Shown here piece by piece: positions 8,919 to 18,853 of a DNA stretch of 64,000 nucleotides. Location of the stretch: contig CAMIVY010000002.1 in the NCBI GenBank assembly GCA_946402275.1, positions 1 to 64,000 of the forward strand, written 5' to 3'. The position numbers and the translations under genes are program-made. The stretch's first letter is position 1. Every line of letters starts with the position of its first letter. The notes under the pieces are model-generated. The model was not told the origin of the DNA. It ran no database searches and saw only the letters and a program-made list of their open reading frames with translations. This stretch comes from an uncultured Prevotella sp. (GTDB lineage: Bacteria > Bacteroidota > Bacteroidia > Bacteroidales > Bacteroidaceae).

Positions 8919-9644
8919 TTAGTGTTTTAATTCCATAATCTTCGACGGACAGACCAGAGTACACTTGCCGCACTTAAGGCAGTCTGGATGCAGATAGCCG
9001 ACGGCCTTACCACGAGAGTCGTAGGGTGTAAGCTGCATGGGGCAGACGCGGGCGCAGCTCTTGCACTTCATCTGACAGGCACTCGACACATGGATGTTGG
9101 TGAAAGCCTTGGGCAGGGGAGCGTGTTTAGGTGCCACCCAGTTAGAGATGGTTCCCATGGGACAGAACGAACACCAGGTGCGTGGGGCATAGATGAACGA
9201 AAGTGTGACGCCGACGATGGTGGTCATGACGATAATCGTCCAGAACACTTTGCCGATTCCAGACCACATGGCCAGTCCGCCCTCGCTCCAAGGCACGGTG
9301 AATGTCAGTTGGATGCCAAACATGCCGAAGATGAAGAACACCATGAACAGACGGAAGCCGAAGGTGCGCACAAACTTGGGAATCGGGCGATGGGGTGAGT
9401 ACTTCGACAGCAGACGGTCGTACATATTGCCGCGAGGACAGACGTGTCCGCACCACCAACGGCCTTTAAATATACTGGTCAGCACTGGGCCGATCATGCA
9501 GATGAGTGCCAACAGGCCAATCACTGGGAAAAACCAGCCAAGCAGGATGTACGCGATGATAATCCAATAAATGGGCACACCCGGTGTCTCGAAGTGACGA
9601 TGAAAACGCTTTGTTGTCTTCTTTTTACTATCTTTTTGCTCCAT
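8919..9644 (-). CDS. 4Fe-4S binding membrane protein (NapH/CcoG-like)
   Basis: GHVCPRG, CSFCPMGTISN, CKSCARVCPMQ, CLKCGKCTLVCPSKIME plus transmembrane segments. Confidence 0.85.
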   Translation of the reverse strand: MEQKDSKKKTTKRFHRHFETPGVPIYWIIIAYILLGWFFPVIGLLALICMIGPVLTSIFKGRWWCGHVCPRGNMYDRLLSKYSPHRPIPKFVRTFGFRLFMVFFIFGMFGIQLTFTVPWSEGGLAMWSGIGKVFWTIIVMTTIVGVTLSFIYAPRTWCSFCPMGTISNWVAPKHAPLPKAFTNIHVSSACQMKCKSCARVCPMQLTPYDSRGKAVGYLHPDCLKCGKCTLVCPSKIMELKH

Positions 9645-9734
9645 AAAACTTTAAATTTTCTGTTTGATGGTGCAAAATTACAACTTATTTGATAGATAAA
9701 CGAATTATTTTGTCTATCTTTGCATCGGTTTTTT

Positions 9735-9781
9735 CTATCGTAGATACAATTTTCAATTGTCAATTATCAATTTTCAATTCG
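9735..9781. repeat. short TCAATT-type degenerate tandem repeat upstream of oxyR
   Basis: caattttcaattgtcaattatcaattttcaattc. Confidence 0.6.
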
Positions 9782-9787
9782 TAAAGT

Positions 9788-10714
9788 ATGACATTACAGC
9801 AACTGAAATATATCGTAGCTATCGACCGCTACCGTAACTTTGCCAAGGCCGCCGATGCTTGTGGCATTTCGCAACCCACCCTCAGCGCCATGCTGGTGAA
9901 GTTGGAGGAGGAACTTGACGTGCGCATCTTCGAGCGCAGCAACAAGAGCGTTACGCCTACCATCGCAGGCGAGAAGATTATCCGTCAGGCTGAACGGGCT
10001 ATTGCCGAGGCAGAGCGCATCGCAGAACTGGTGAGCGAGGACAAGGGCGATGTGGCAGGCGAATTCAATCTAAGCGTCGGGCCTACCATCGCCCCATATG
10101 TCCTGCCAAAATTCATCCGCCACTACATCGAGGGGTATCCGCAGGTGAAACTTAGCATCCGCGAGATGAAGGCTGATGTGATGTTGAGCGAACTGCAGTT
10201 GGGGCACCTGGATGCAGGTATCGCCATCAGCGGGAATTCGCGTCAGGGTATATTGGAGGTTCCGCTCTATACTGAGAAGTTTATGGTGTATCTTGCCGAA
10301 GACTGCTGGCGCAAACTGCCTGTGTTCAAACCAGAGAATTTAGAGCACGAGAAAATGTGGATCATGAAAGAAGCCCAATGTCTGCGCGACAGTGCCTTCA
10401 GCTTTTGCAAGGCAAGGACGAAGGGAAACCGCGTCTATGAGGCAGGCAGCATCGAGACACTTATCCGCATCGTAGATGAGAATGGCGGTTTTACCATTAT
10501 CCCTGAGATGCACCTGCCGTTCCTCACCGACCGTCAGCGCGAGAACGTGCGTCGTATTGAGGGTGATTATCTCTCGCAGCGCCGTGTGTCGCTCTACATC
10601 CGCGAGGACTACATCCGTCAGTCGATGCTGAATACCATCACAAAAACGCTCCTCCGATTCATGCCCGAAGGTATGATGGAGGAGCGGATTATGAAGTACG
10701 GGGTAAAGCTTTGA
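9788..10714 (+). CDS. oxyR: LysR-family transcriptional regulator, OxyR-like
   Basis: MTLQQLKYIVAIDRYRNFAKAADACGISQPTLSAMLVKLEEELDVRIFER HTH; divergent from the ferredoxin/thioredoxin genes. Confidence 0.85.
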   Translation: MTLQQLKYIVAIDRYRNFAKAADACGISQPTLSAMLVKLEEELDVRIFERSNKSVTPTIAGEKIIRQAERAIAEAERIAELVSEDKGDVAGEFNLSVGPTIAPYVLPKFIRHYIEGYPQVKLSIREMKADVMLSELQLGHLDAGIAISGNSRQGILEVPLYTEKFMVYLAEDCWRKLPVFKPENLEHEKMWIMKEAQCLRDSAFSFCKARTKGNRVYEAGSIETLIRIVDENGGFTIIPEMHLPFLTDRQRENVRRIEGDYLSQRRVSLYIREDYIRQSMLNTITKTLLRFMPEGMMEERIMKYGVKL

Positions 10715-10722
10715 ACGCGGTG

Positions 10723-12228
10723 TTATCCGCAATGGAAATATTTCGTGACAAGCTTTTTGATTTCCTCGGGATAACCCTCGATGTTCTTGCGAAGCGTTAC
10801 ATCGTCGAAAGCCCGTAGCTGGGCGATGATGCCGTCGATCATAGCGGACGAGAAGACATGGTGTTCTTCGAAGACAGCACGCAGGCGTTCCAGACAGTCG
10901 GCAGAAGCGACACAGGAATCAGGAAGCTGTGCGAGCGTAGCCAGACGATCGGCATTCTCGGCAGCATGGATATTCACATTGACGTAAGTCCGCTCTGCCA
11001 CCTCAAGAGCATCGGGCATCTCGAAGCCGTGACGACAAGCGACGCAGAGTCCAGCCAGCAGCTGATAGAGGTCGGCAGAGCCGTCGGGCGAGCGCATCTC
11101 TACCGTCTGCTTGATGCTCGTGTCGTATTTCGACTCCTTCTCCAGTGGATTGGCCTTGTAGCTCATGTCCACATCGGCAGCCCAACCCAACGGCACGCGA
11201 ACGAGCACAGAGCGGTTCCTGTCGCCCCAGCATACGTTCGTAGGAGCCTCCTGATGGGGCACAAGACGGAAATAACTGGTAGGATTTTTGTTGCCAAAGG
11301 CGGTGATGGCAGGCGCAAGGTCCATCATACCTGCTATCATTTTACGGGCAGCCTCCGACAGCACGCCGTCGGCCAGCATCTGGTTCTTGCCGTCCTTCAT
11401 CATCCGCATGTGGATATGCAGGCCTGAGCCCGCCTTGCCAGTGGTAATCTTCGGTGCGAAGGTCACGTCGTAGCCCATCTGATAGCCCAGGTTGCGGATT
11501 ATCCACTTGGCTAGCATCAGTTGGTCGGCAGCCTGCTCTACGGGTACGGGCAGAAATTCAATCTCGTTCTGTTCGTAGTTCTTGCCGTCGATAGTGAAGT
11601 TGCCCACTTCTGAGTGACCATATTTAATCTGACCGCCAGCCTGTGCGATGTACTGCATACACTGCGTACGGAACTCGTTGGCCTTGGCGTAAGGCGCTGA
11701 CTCATGATAGCCGCGCTGGTCCTGAGCAGGAAACACCTCTTCATCGTCGCTGATGACGTAATACTCTAACTCGCCCATTGCCTGATACTCCATCCCCGTT
11801 ACCTCCCGGAAAGCTTCAGCAGCCTTGTGGAGCGTGTACTCGGGCGACGACTCCAGCGGGTTGCCGTCCTTATCGAAGTAGGAACAGAGTAGCGACACGG
11901 TGGGTATCTCAGCAAACGGATCGACGAAGGCCGTACGGAAACGGGGCAGCACATAGAGATCACTTGAGCCGGCCTGGATAAAGCTGAACAGGCTGGAGCC
12001 ATCGACACGCTCGCCACAGGTGAGAATGGTCTCGAGGTAATCAAGGTCGTTGATGACGAAGTTCAGCGTCTTCAACTTACCGTCGCCGCCAGGATACATG
12101 AAGTTCACCATGCGGATGTCGTTATTAACAATGTAGTCGATGATGTCGGCTTTCGTCAATTCCGAAGCCGGTTTCTGCAGAGCGGCTACAATAAGATTTG
12201 CATTCAATTTCAGATGTTTGTTGTCCAT
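10723..12228 (-). CDS. glnA: glutamine synthetase
   Basis: KAGSGLHIHMRM, NPTSYFRLVPHQEAP, NRSVLVRVP. Start chosen at MDNKHLKLN (12226-12228) within the longer ORF. Confidence 0.88.
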   Translation of the reverse strand: MDNKHLKLNANLIVAALQKPASELTKADIIDYIVNNDIRMVNFMYPGGDGKLKTLNFVINDLDYLETILTCGERVDGSSLFSFIQAGSSDLYVLPRFRTAFVDPFAEIPTVSLLCSYFDKDGNPLESSPEYTLHKAAEAFREVTGMEYQAMGELEYYVISDDEEVFPAQDQRGYHESAPYAKANEFRTQCMQYIAQAGGQIKYGHSEVGNFTIDGKNYEQNEIEFLPVPVEQAADQLMLAKWIIRNLGYQMGYDVTFAPKITTGKAGSGLHIHMRMMKDGKNQMLADGVLSEAARKMIAGMMDLAPAITAFGNKNPTSYFRLVPHQEAPTNVCWGDRNRSVLVRVPLGWAADVDMSYKANPLEKESKYDTSIKQTVEMRSPDGSADLYQLLAGLCVACRHGFEMPDALEVAERTYVNVNIHAAENADRLATLAQLPDSCVASADCLERLRAVFEEHHVFSSAMIDGIIAQLRAFDDVTLRKNIEGYPEEIKKLVTKYFHCG

Positions 12229-12318
12229 AATTATTTGAAAAATATTGTTCAATATAACATTAGTTTTGCCCAAAAGCACGAATTAATAATTATTCTAAAT
12301 GTCAATGATAATTTGATG

Positions 12319-13059
12319 CTATTCTTCATCCGGCTGCTGGCCGTCGTGAGCTTTCCAGGCACACTCGGTAACCTTCATGTCTGAGAATAAGGCGGTGAAT
12401 GATGATTCCTCGGGCGAACAAGCATAGATGCCGAACTGGATTTCATCGGCTGCGGCATACATGTGGCAGATGCGCATCTGACTGAAGTTCTTGCCGTCCG
12501 TTGAGCACTCTACGCAGTAGTCATCCTCGCGGCGCGAGAAACGGTACCACATCGTCTTGACATCGGCAGGGATAGCCGTTGTTGCCCAATCGGAATAGCC
12601 CTTATTGGTGGCTACACTGCCTAAGTGCTGGAACTCGTCGTTCTCAAATTCCACAGAGCCTTTCAACCAGTTCTCGCTGTCGAGATACATCACGATGCCG
12701 CACTGGTCGAAGCGCTGATGACTCTGCGTGAAGTCAGTCTTCACCACGAAGCTGAAGTACTTTTCCTTCGTCTTCATTTGTAGCACGGGTGCATTGTCGT
12801 TCTGGAAGTGGTAGTACGTGCGCTGCCACAGGTCGGTGTGCGGAGCGGTAGTGATGGCAATGGTGTCACCTTTGACCTCAAAGGCTTTAGGCTCCCTCGT
12901 CCACTGAAGTTTACTCAGGTCGATGCGCCCACTATCGGCAAGTGCCACCTTCACATCGTCCACGAAGTCGGTTGTCTCTACCTTACTTTCTTTATTGTTG
13001 CAACCCGTCAGAATTGCTGTCGTAGCTGCTGCCATAAGCAAAATGTCTTTTATCTTCAT
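12319..13059 (-). CDS. DUF1349-like lipoprotein
   Basis: Lipobox LTGCNN; WLKGSVEFEND; AASTDGKNF-like concanavalin fold motifs. Confidence 0.65.
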   Translation of the reverse strand: MKIKDILLMAAATTAILTGCNNKESKVETTDFVDDVKVALADSGRIDLSKLQWTREPKAFEVKGDTIAITTAPHTDLWQRTYYHFQNDNAPVLQMKTKEKYFSFVVKTDFTQSHQRFDQCGIVMYLDSENWLKGSVEFENDEFQHLGSVATNKGYSDWATTAIPADVKTMWYRFSRREDDYCVECSTDGKNFSQMRICHMYAAADEIQFGIYACSPEESSFTALFSDMKVTECAWKAHDGQQPDEE

Positions 13060-13149
13060 AATTGTATTTGTTTTATTTCATTCTCTTTTGACTTTCGTCC
13101 AAAATGCTCACGCTCGACATAGCTTAAGCAAGCTTAGCTCTGTGCTCGC

Positions 13150-13665
13150 TTAAACGCATTTTTCAAACTTGAACAGTCCATCTTCCTGGTCAAACTGCTC
13201 TGGCATGTGCGGGTCAGGATGATGCTCGTTGAAGAACTCGACGGCATGGAATCCTAAGCGGTTGATGTAGAAGTGGATGTTTCGACGGTCGAAATACGGC
13301 GTGCAGGTTTCCCAAACCTCCACTTCAGGATGCAATCTCTCGATGGCTTTCCAGATGCCCTGTCCGATGCCCTTGCTCTGAACGCCCACTTTCACATAGA
13401 GAAACGACAATTCGCCTCTATGTTCGGCAGAATCAATAGCAATGATGGCACCACCCACACGCAGACCGTCTGTATCAATAGCTTCGTAGGCTTCTGCTCC
13501 TTCAGCCTCTAACGACTGATAGAAGTCCTTATCAGGCAGCACCTGCCATTGGTTGTCTTCTTTATAGTACGACTGAAATCCATGCTGGAATGCCTCCTGC
13601 ATTTCTTCCTTCATAGCAATGGTCTTTGCCTCCCTAAGTGGTAATAACCGTATCTCTTTTTCCAT
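13150..13665 (-). CDS. GNAT family acetyltransferase
   Basis: LSFLYVKVGVQSKGIGQGIWKAIERLHP. Confidence 0.8.
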   Translation of the reverse strand: MEKEIRLLPLREAKTIAMKEEMQEAFQHGFQSYYKEDNQWQVLPDKDFYQSLEAEGAEAYEAIDTDGLRVGGAIIAIDSAEHRGELSFLYVKVGVQSKGIGQGIWKAIERLHPEVEVWETCTPYFDRRNIHFYINRLGFHAVEFFNEHHPDPHMPEQFDQEDGLFKFEKCV

Positions 13666-13669
13666 ACAC

Positions 13670-14023
13670 TCAGATAAAACTACAGATCAATCCCAAGATA
13701 GCCAAGCCGCCTTGTTTCAGGATGATGTTTGGCTTGCTGGTCAGACTACCATATAGTGCTACCAACACGACATAGCCCAATAGCAGCCGTGTCCACAGCA
13801 AATCCTGTTGCCAGACAGCAACCAACAGTAGAATGGCTATCAGACCGTTATACACACCCTGATTCTTCAACAGCGTCGCAATGGTCTTGCTTTTCAGCTG
13901 GTCAATGCTGATGCCAAACACTCTTGACGTGCTTTCTGAACTCGTCGCAATGGTTTCAAGGAACATAATGTACAGATGTTCCAAGGCTACCAATATTGCC
14001 AGAATTGTTGTGAGTGTACTCAT
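13670..14023 (-). CDS. DUF1304 family membrane protein
   Basis: ALEHLYIMFLE..., NQGVYNGLIA, GYVVLVALYGSLT. Confidence 0.8.
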   Translation of the reverse strand: MSTLTTILAILVALEHLYIMFLETIATSSESTSRVFGISIDQLKSKTIATLLKNQGVYNGLIAILLLVAVWQQDLLWTRLLLGYVVLVALYGSLTSKPNIILKQGGLAILGLICSFI

Positions 14024-14026
14024 ACC

Positions 14027-14464
14027 TTATGCCTTCTTAGACTTTGTTAGACACTGCCACCATGATTTCAACTGTTGCCAACCTCCAGTGCTCCAAAGAG
14101 CGAGGTAGATAAGGACGGGCTGAATGAACAGGCGGATGAGACGCAGGTTGTCAGTGTTGAGTCCAAAGGCATCGATGTGATTGACGTACTGGTTGATGTT
14201 GCCAGGGAAGATGGCGACATAGAAGAGGGCCAGTAATGCACCCACCACAGCCTTTTTCTTCCATAACAGCAGCATACCGAGGCCAAGTGCAATCTCCACT
14301 ACGCCCGATGCCAGTACCACGAAATCGGTAAAGCCTTCACTGAATTGTAGCCATGTGGGCACCTGCGCCACAAACTCCTGACGGTTGAATGTCAGATGAC
14401 TGAAACCTGCATAGGTCATAAACAGGCCCAACAGCAAACGGAAAAATGTCTTGAGGTAACTCAT
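14027..14464 (-). CDS. DoxX-like membrane protein
   Basis: Four-TM pattern, GLFMTYAGFSHL...GVVEIALGLGMLL...NINQYVNHIDAFGL. Confidence 0.75.
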   Translation of the reverse strand: MSYLKTFFRLLLGLFMTYAGFSHLTFNRQEFVAQVPTWLQFSEGFTDFVVLASGVVEIALGLGMLLLWKKKAVVGALLALFYVAIFPGNINQYVNHIDAFGLNTDNLRLIRLFIQPVLIYLALWSTGGWQQLKSWWQCLTKSKKA

Positions 14465-14482
14465 ATTCCTATCAGATTAAAA

Positions 14483-14668
14483 TTATTGATACTTCCAAAA
14501 ATCATACTTCTTGCGAAACTCTTCCTGTTTCTCAGGTGGCAGCGACTTAAAGTAGCCTCGCCAGCTGGGACAGAAGTTGATCTGCCAACGCCAGAAGCGC
14601 CCGATTAATGACTTCGGGTTCTTGTCATACGCAGCACGTAGCTTGCAGTTCTCACATGGGTACTTCAT
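14483..14668 (-). CDS. small hypothetical protein (61 aa) with CxxC motif
   Basis: MKYPCENCKLRAAYDKNPKS...; same strand and spacing as neighbours. Confidence 0.6.
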   Translation of the reverse strand: MKYPCENCKLRAAYDKNPKSLIGRFWRWQINFCPSWRGYFKSLPPEKQEEFRKKYDFWKYQ

Positions 14669-14689
14669 AATTCAATAGTTTTATCGTTG

Positions 14690-15157
14690 TTATTCTTCCA
14701 CTTCGCAATGCAGGAATCCCATTCCCTTGGCTTTGTCCTCGTTCATCAGAAAGTAGATGGCCTCGCCTTCGTTGCAGAGTTCACCCTTCGAGTTAGTAAT
14801 CTCCGCACTGATATACGCCAGATTCCGCACCTGTTTTGTTACTTTGGCCCGTATGGTCAATTCCGGCTCCGTTGTCGGAACAGCCTTGCGGAACTTCACA
14901 TTCAACTGAACGGTATAGCCGCTGGTCTGTAGTTTCCTGGTAACTACCCATCCGCACACTTCATCTATCAGCGTACTCAAAATACCACCGTGCATGGTAT
15001 CTACCCAACCTTGATAATTATGTTCAGGATGCCAGGTACTAACGATATAGTCACCATCCTCATAGAACTCCATGTGAAGTCCGATGGGATTCTCTGGACA
15101 ACAACCGAAACAGTTATATCCCTCATGGTTGCGCCAAGGATTTATAATCTTTTTCAT
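14690..15157 (-). CDS. PaaI-like hotdog thioesterase
   Basis: NCFGCCPENPIGLHMEF; YQGWVDTMHGGILSTLIDEVCGW. Confidence 0.85.
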   Translation of the reverse strand: MKKIINPWRNHEGYNCFGCCPENPIGLHMEFYEDGDYIVSTWHPEHNYQGWVDTMHGGILSTLIDEVCGWVVTRKLQTSGYTVQLNVKFRKAVPTTEPELTIRAKVTKQVRNLAYISAEITNSKGELCNEGEAIYFLMNEDKAKGMGFLHCEVEE

Positions 15158-15552
15158 TTTTGCTTCTTCAAATAATCAAATAAGTTAATGGTTCCAGCAT
15201 CCTCTTCGACATTAAGGTTCGGAACTCTCTCAACCATTCTTGTAGCGCCATTTGTCTTATTGACATAGAAATGCACAAAGGCACCTGTGTAACTGCGGAA
15301 TATCACTTGATACGCAGAGTCCGTCTCTTCGCCCATTTGCACATACATGATGTCGGGATTGTCCTTTGCTACGCTCCAGTCATATTCCCTATGGCAATAG
15401 TTGTTCACACCCTCAAAAGCCGTTTCTTTCGTAATGGTTCTTAGCGTATCTTCCGATTGCACATCAGAGGACAGTGTATCATTCACCTTGATATTATTGC
15501 ATGAGCATAAAAACAAGGCTACAAATATGAATATAAAGGCGATGTACTTCAT
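15154..15552 (-). CDS. hypothetical lipoprotein
   Basis: Signal peptide with lipobox FLCSCNN. Confidence 0.6.
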   Translation of the reverse strand: MKYIAFIFIFVALFLCSCNNIKVNDTLSSDVQSEDTLRTITKETAFEGVNNYCHREYDWSVAKDNPDIMYVQMGEETDSAYQVIFRSYTGAFVHFYVNKTNGATRMVERVPNLNVEEDAGTINLFDYLKKQK

Positions 15553-16091
15553 TGGATTTCTTCTAATGCTCCTGTCTCTGAGTCAATGATAAACCCACGA
15601 ACCACGATATCCTTGGGAACAAGCGGATGAGTCTTGATGGTCTCGACAGTCTTGCGGACAGATTCTGGCGTATCCTTGAAGCCTTCCAACCAATGATCCA
15701 AGTTGATGCCGCATTTGCGGATGGTATCAAGTGTTTCATCCGTCACACCACGGGCAATCATCTCGTGGTGGAAGTGGTCATAACTCATGTGGCAGGCTCC
15801 GCAGTGAGAGTGTGCCACCACCATAATCTCCTGCACGCCCAGCTCGTAAATGGCCACAATCAGGCTACGCATGGCAGAGTCGAAGGCAGAAATAACCAGG
15901 CCGCCAGCGTTCTTGATAATCTTCGCATCACCGTTTTTCAGGCCCAAAGCTGCAGGCAAAAGTTCTGTCAGTCTGGTGTCCATACACGACAGTACCGCCA
16001 GTTTCTTGTCGGGATACTTGTCGGTCAGATACTTCTCGTAGCCTTTTTGCTCTACGAAACTCTTATTGAAGTCGATAATCTGGTCTATCAT
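15549..16091 (-). CDS. beta-type carbonic anhydrase
   Basis: KKLAVLSCMDTRLTELLPAALGLKNGDAKIIKNAGG; AHSHCGACHMSYD. Start set at MIDQIIDFN. Confidence 0.88.
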   Translation of the reverse strand: MIDQIIDFNKSFVEQKGYEKYLTDKYPDKKLAVLSCMDTRLTELLPAALGLKNGDAKIIKNAGGLVISAFDSAMRSLIVAIYELGVQEIMVVAHSHCGACHMSYDHFHHEMIARGVTDETLDTIRKCGINLDHWLEGFKDTPESVRKTVETIKTHPLVPKDIVVRGFIIDSETGALEEIQ

Positions 16092-16184
16092 ATCACAAAA
16101 CACATTAAATTTGCGTGTAAAGTTACGAAAAATCAATGAATAAGTGCTACCTTTGTACCCAATTATTACGATACTTTAAGAAGA

Positions 16185-16559
16185 ATGATAGAAATTGGTC
16201 TTAAACATACGAGTGAATTGACGGTTACTGATGCCATTACTGCTATTCAGATGGGGTCTGGTGACATGCCTGTACTGGCTACTCCTGCCATGATGGCATT
16301 GATGGAGAATGCTGCCATGCTTGCTGTCGCTGATGAACTGCCAGAAGGTTGCACGACCGTTGGCGGTCATATTGAATCTTCACATCTGAAACCCTCAAAG
16401 ATTGGCGATAATGTATCTGCTACAGCCGAGGTGACCAAGATTGAGGGCAAGAAGATAGAGTTTAAGGTGTCTGCTTTCTCTGGCGACATTCTTCTTGGTG
16501 AGGGTACACACCTGAGATTCATTGTTGACAGAGAACGGTTTCTGTCGAAGCTTGGTTAA
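16185..16559 (+). CDS. thioesterase (fluoroacetyl-CoA thioesterase-like hotdog)
   Basis: VLATPAMMALMENAAMLAV...TVGGHIESSHLKPSKIGDNVSATAEV. Confidence 0.8.
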   Translation: MIEIGLKHTSELTVTDAITAIQMGSGDMPVLATPAMMALMENAAMLAVADELPEGCTTVGGHIESSHLKPSKIGDNVSATAEVTKIEGKKIEFKVSAFSGDILLGEGTHLRFIVDRERFLSKLG

Positions 16560-16658
16560 GTGAATTATCAGGAGCTTAATCCATAATGCAAAAAGAGGAA
16601 CCTCATTGCTGAGATTCCCCGCAAGTCCTCTTTCAAGGCATATAGAGAGTTTACGAAG

Positions 16659-17273
16659 TTACCTGCGTCCGAAGTGACCACCGTTACCGCGACTTGTGTT
16701 CATTGCCATGTGACGGTCTGAGCCGTGACGGTCATTGTGTGCAACTGCGGGCTTTCCGTGATGCGGAGCCGGAGCTGGTGCATGGCGATGCACTGGAGGT
16801 GCAGGATGATGCACAGCGGGCTTCGGCATGTGACGTCCGGCATAGAAGCGAGGGTCACGATGGTTGTTGCCGCCCCTGTAGGTAACGAAAACCTTCGGGT
16901 GAGCGTTGAAGAAACGGCCTCTGTCATAGTGGGAGTACACTGCGAATGTCCAGCCACCTGCATGCCAAGCTACAGGACGATAGAAGTGAGCCAGGCTCAT
17001 ATACTTGTCGAACTGCCAGCTGTTCAGCACGAAGCGGAGGTCTGCATTACGACGATCCCACCAGATGCCGAAGACATCACCGTGTCCGTTCAGGCTCATC
17101 AGGTAGTCGAGGTTGATCTCGTAGACTGCCTCATACTGTGCAGCGGTGAGGTTCAGCTCGTAAGCCATCTTGTCAGAGAGGAAGAGGGCCTCATTCTTTG
17201 CTGCGTTATAGTTCATTGCATTGGCCGAGATAGTCATCACCATCATCATTGCCATAACTAACATCTTCTTCAT
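16659..17273 (-). CDS. secreted hypothetical protein with His/Pro-rich tail
   Basis: Signal peptide; C-terminal HHPAPPVHRHAPAPAPHHGKP. Confidence 0.65.
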   Translation of the reverse strand: MKKMLVMAMMMVMTISANAMNYNAAKNEALFLSDKMAYELNLTAAQYEAVYEINLDYLMSLNGHGDVFGIWWDRRNADLRFVLNSWQFDKYMSLAHFYRPVAWHAGGWTFAVYSHYDRGRFFNAHPKVFVTYRGGNNHRDPRFYAGRHMPKPAVHHPAPPVHRHAPAPAPHHGKPAVAHNDRHGSDRHMAMNTSRGNGGHFGRR

Positions 17274-17372
17274 AACTGTATCTCCTATACTTTAATCGTT
17301 AGACATTTGTTTCTTAATCACAATGCAAAGTACGGCATTTTTCGGTTGATTTGCAAGGGATATATCCTAAAG

Positions 17373-17417
17373 TGGAGGGGTAAAACTCCTAAAACATAGT
17401 AGGAATTATCCCCTCCA
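17373..17417. repeat. long intergenic inverted repeat
   Basis: TGGAGGGG...ACTCCTA...TAGGA...CCCCTCCA; no T-tract. Confidence 0.55.
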
Positions 17418-17479
17418 GCATCTTTGTCCTGCAAGAAAATGTTTATAAGACATGGCGGTGGAAGTAAGGTCTCATTGCC

Positions 17480-18853
17480 TTACTTCACCACATACTTCTT
17501 TCCATTCCTGATCACTATCCCCCTAGTAGTTTCATCTGCTCTGCAACCGTCAAGGGTATAAATGGATGATGACTCTATGGTAGTAGCGGATTTCAGGCTT
17601 TCGATGCCTGTCGTTTCGTTGATAGTACCACTGCCGCTACTGCTGCCCACCGTCAGCGTGTAACCATTCTTGTTGATAGTGCCGTTGTTGGTCAATATCG
17701 ATACATAGCTGTTGCCGGTCAAGTTCCATACGGCTCCACTCTCAATGGTGACAATAGCCGACTTAGCGTTATTATCGGCATCTGCCGCACCATTCCAGGT
17801 GACATTCGCTCCTACGGTTACAGCCAGACTGTTCTTGGTGTCAGCATCCACGTCGCCTGTGTATGCCCAGCTATTCTTGGTGGTCTTCAGCACCAGATGA
17901 CCTGTGGAGTTCTCACCGCGCTTGTAGTATTCCACCGTCATCAGCTTGTTGCTGGCCACGGAGAGCGTTACGTCTGTCAGCGTCAATGTACCCGTTACGT
18001 TAGTCACGAAGGCGAGCGGTGCGCTATTGTTCGTGGTGGTTAATGTTGAGTTGGTGATGTAACACACGGGCTTTGTACCCTCCGCATCGCCAGAGTTCGA
18101 CTGGTGCAGCAGTATGCCACGGGCCTCTGCATCCGACTGCATCGTGCTGTTCTCGATGATGACCGTGTTCGCTCCCTCCACTGTAGCCATCGGCCCCTTC
18201 TCGGAGAGTCCTCTGATGCCATCCACCGAGATGGTGCCTGTGGAGTAGAGTACAGCCGACTTATTGCCCTTGGCGGTAATGGTGCCGCCGCGGACGGTTA
18301 CCGTGCCGCCACCACGATCCGTAGCCACCGTCGAACTGGTTTCGCTTCGCGTAGTGATGTTCACGTTAGTAGCATTGATAATGCCGCCTCCCGTACAGTG
18401 CAGGCCACGAGACACGCTCTTCGTATTGTCAATAGTGATGCCGCTGACGTTGATGGTAGCACCGTTGGTGGCAAACACGGCATTAGCTCCCTTGGCATCG
18501 GTGGTCACTGTGCCGCCCGTCATGTTGACGGTAGCTCCGCTGCCCGATGCATAGACTGCCGAGTTGGTGCCGTAGAAGCTGGTGTCATCGCCAGAATAAC
18601 TGCTGCTGTAGTCGCCTGTCTTTGTGACGGTGCAGTCTGTCATCGTGAGCGTGCCATTGGTCACTTGCACCACGTTGTAGTCGGATGAGGATGTAGTGAG
18701 TGCTTCACCATTCTTCGTTACTGTTGATCCGTCCGACAATGCAAATGCCGAACCTGCCGGAGTTTTCGAAGACGAGGAGCCTCCAGCCCTTGTCTGTGCC
18801 ATCGTCATGAGGACAGACAGACCCAATACTGCTGTTAAGAATACCTTTCTCAT
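17480..18853 (-). CDS. secreted parallel beta-helix-like repeat protein with C-terminal Prevotella-type tail
   Basis: Repeated GGTVTV/GGTIT/STGTISV turns; ending SIYTLDGCRADETTRGIVIRNGKKYVVK. Confidence 0.7.
   Translation of the reverse strand: MRKVFLTAVLGLSVLMTMAQTRAGGSSSSKTPAGSAFALSDGSTVTKNGEALTTSSSDYNVVQVTNGTLTMTDCTVTKTGDYSSSYSGDDTSFYGTNSAVYASGSGATVNMTGGTVTTDAKGANAVFATNGATINVSGITIDNTKSVSRGLHCTGGGIINATNVNITTRSETSSTVATDRGGGTVTVRGGTITAKGNKSAVLYSTGTISVDGIRGLSEKGPMATVEGANTVIIENSTMQSDAEARGILLHQSNSGDAEGTKPVCYITNSTLTTTNNSAPLAFVTNVTGTLTLTDVTLSVASNKLMTVEYYKRGENSTGHLVLKTTKNSWAYTGDVDADTKNSLAVTVGANVTWNGAADADNNAKSAIVTIESGAVWNLTGNSYVSILTNNGTINKNGYTLTVGSSSGSGTINETTGIESLKSATTIESSSIYTLDGCRADETTRGIVIRNGKKYVVK

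Noticed and set aside
13095-13145. AGCTTAAGCAAGCTTAGCT-type short palindromes
   Set aside because: Short and isolated; could be part of a dispersed family but no second copy was seen in this window.
18104-18688. ORFs opposite the beta-helix genes
   Set aside because: Low-complexity antisense translations of repeat regions.
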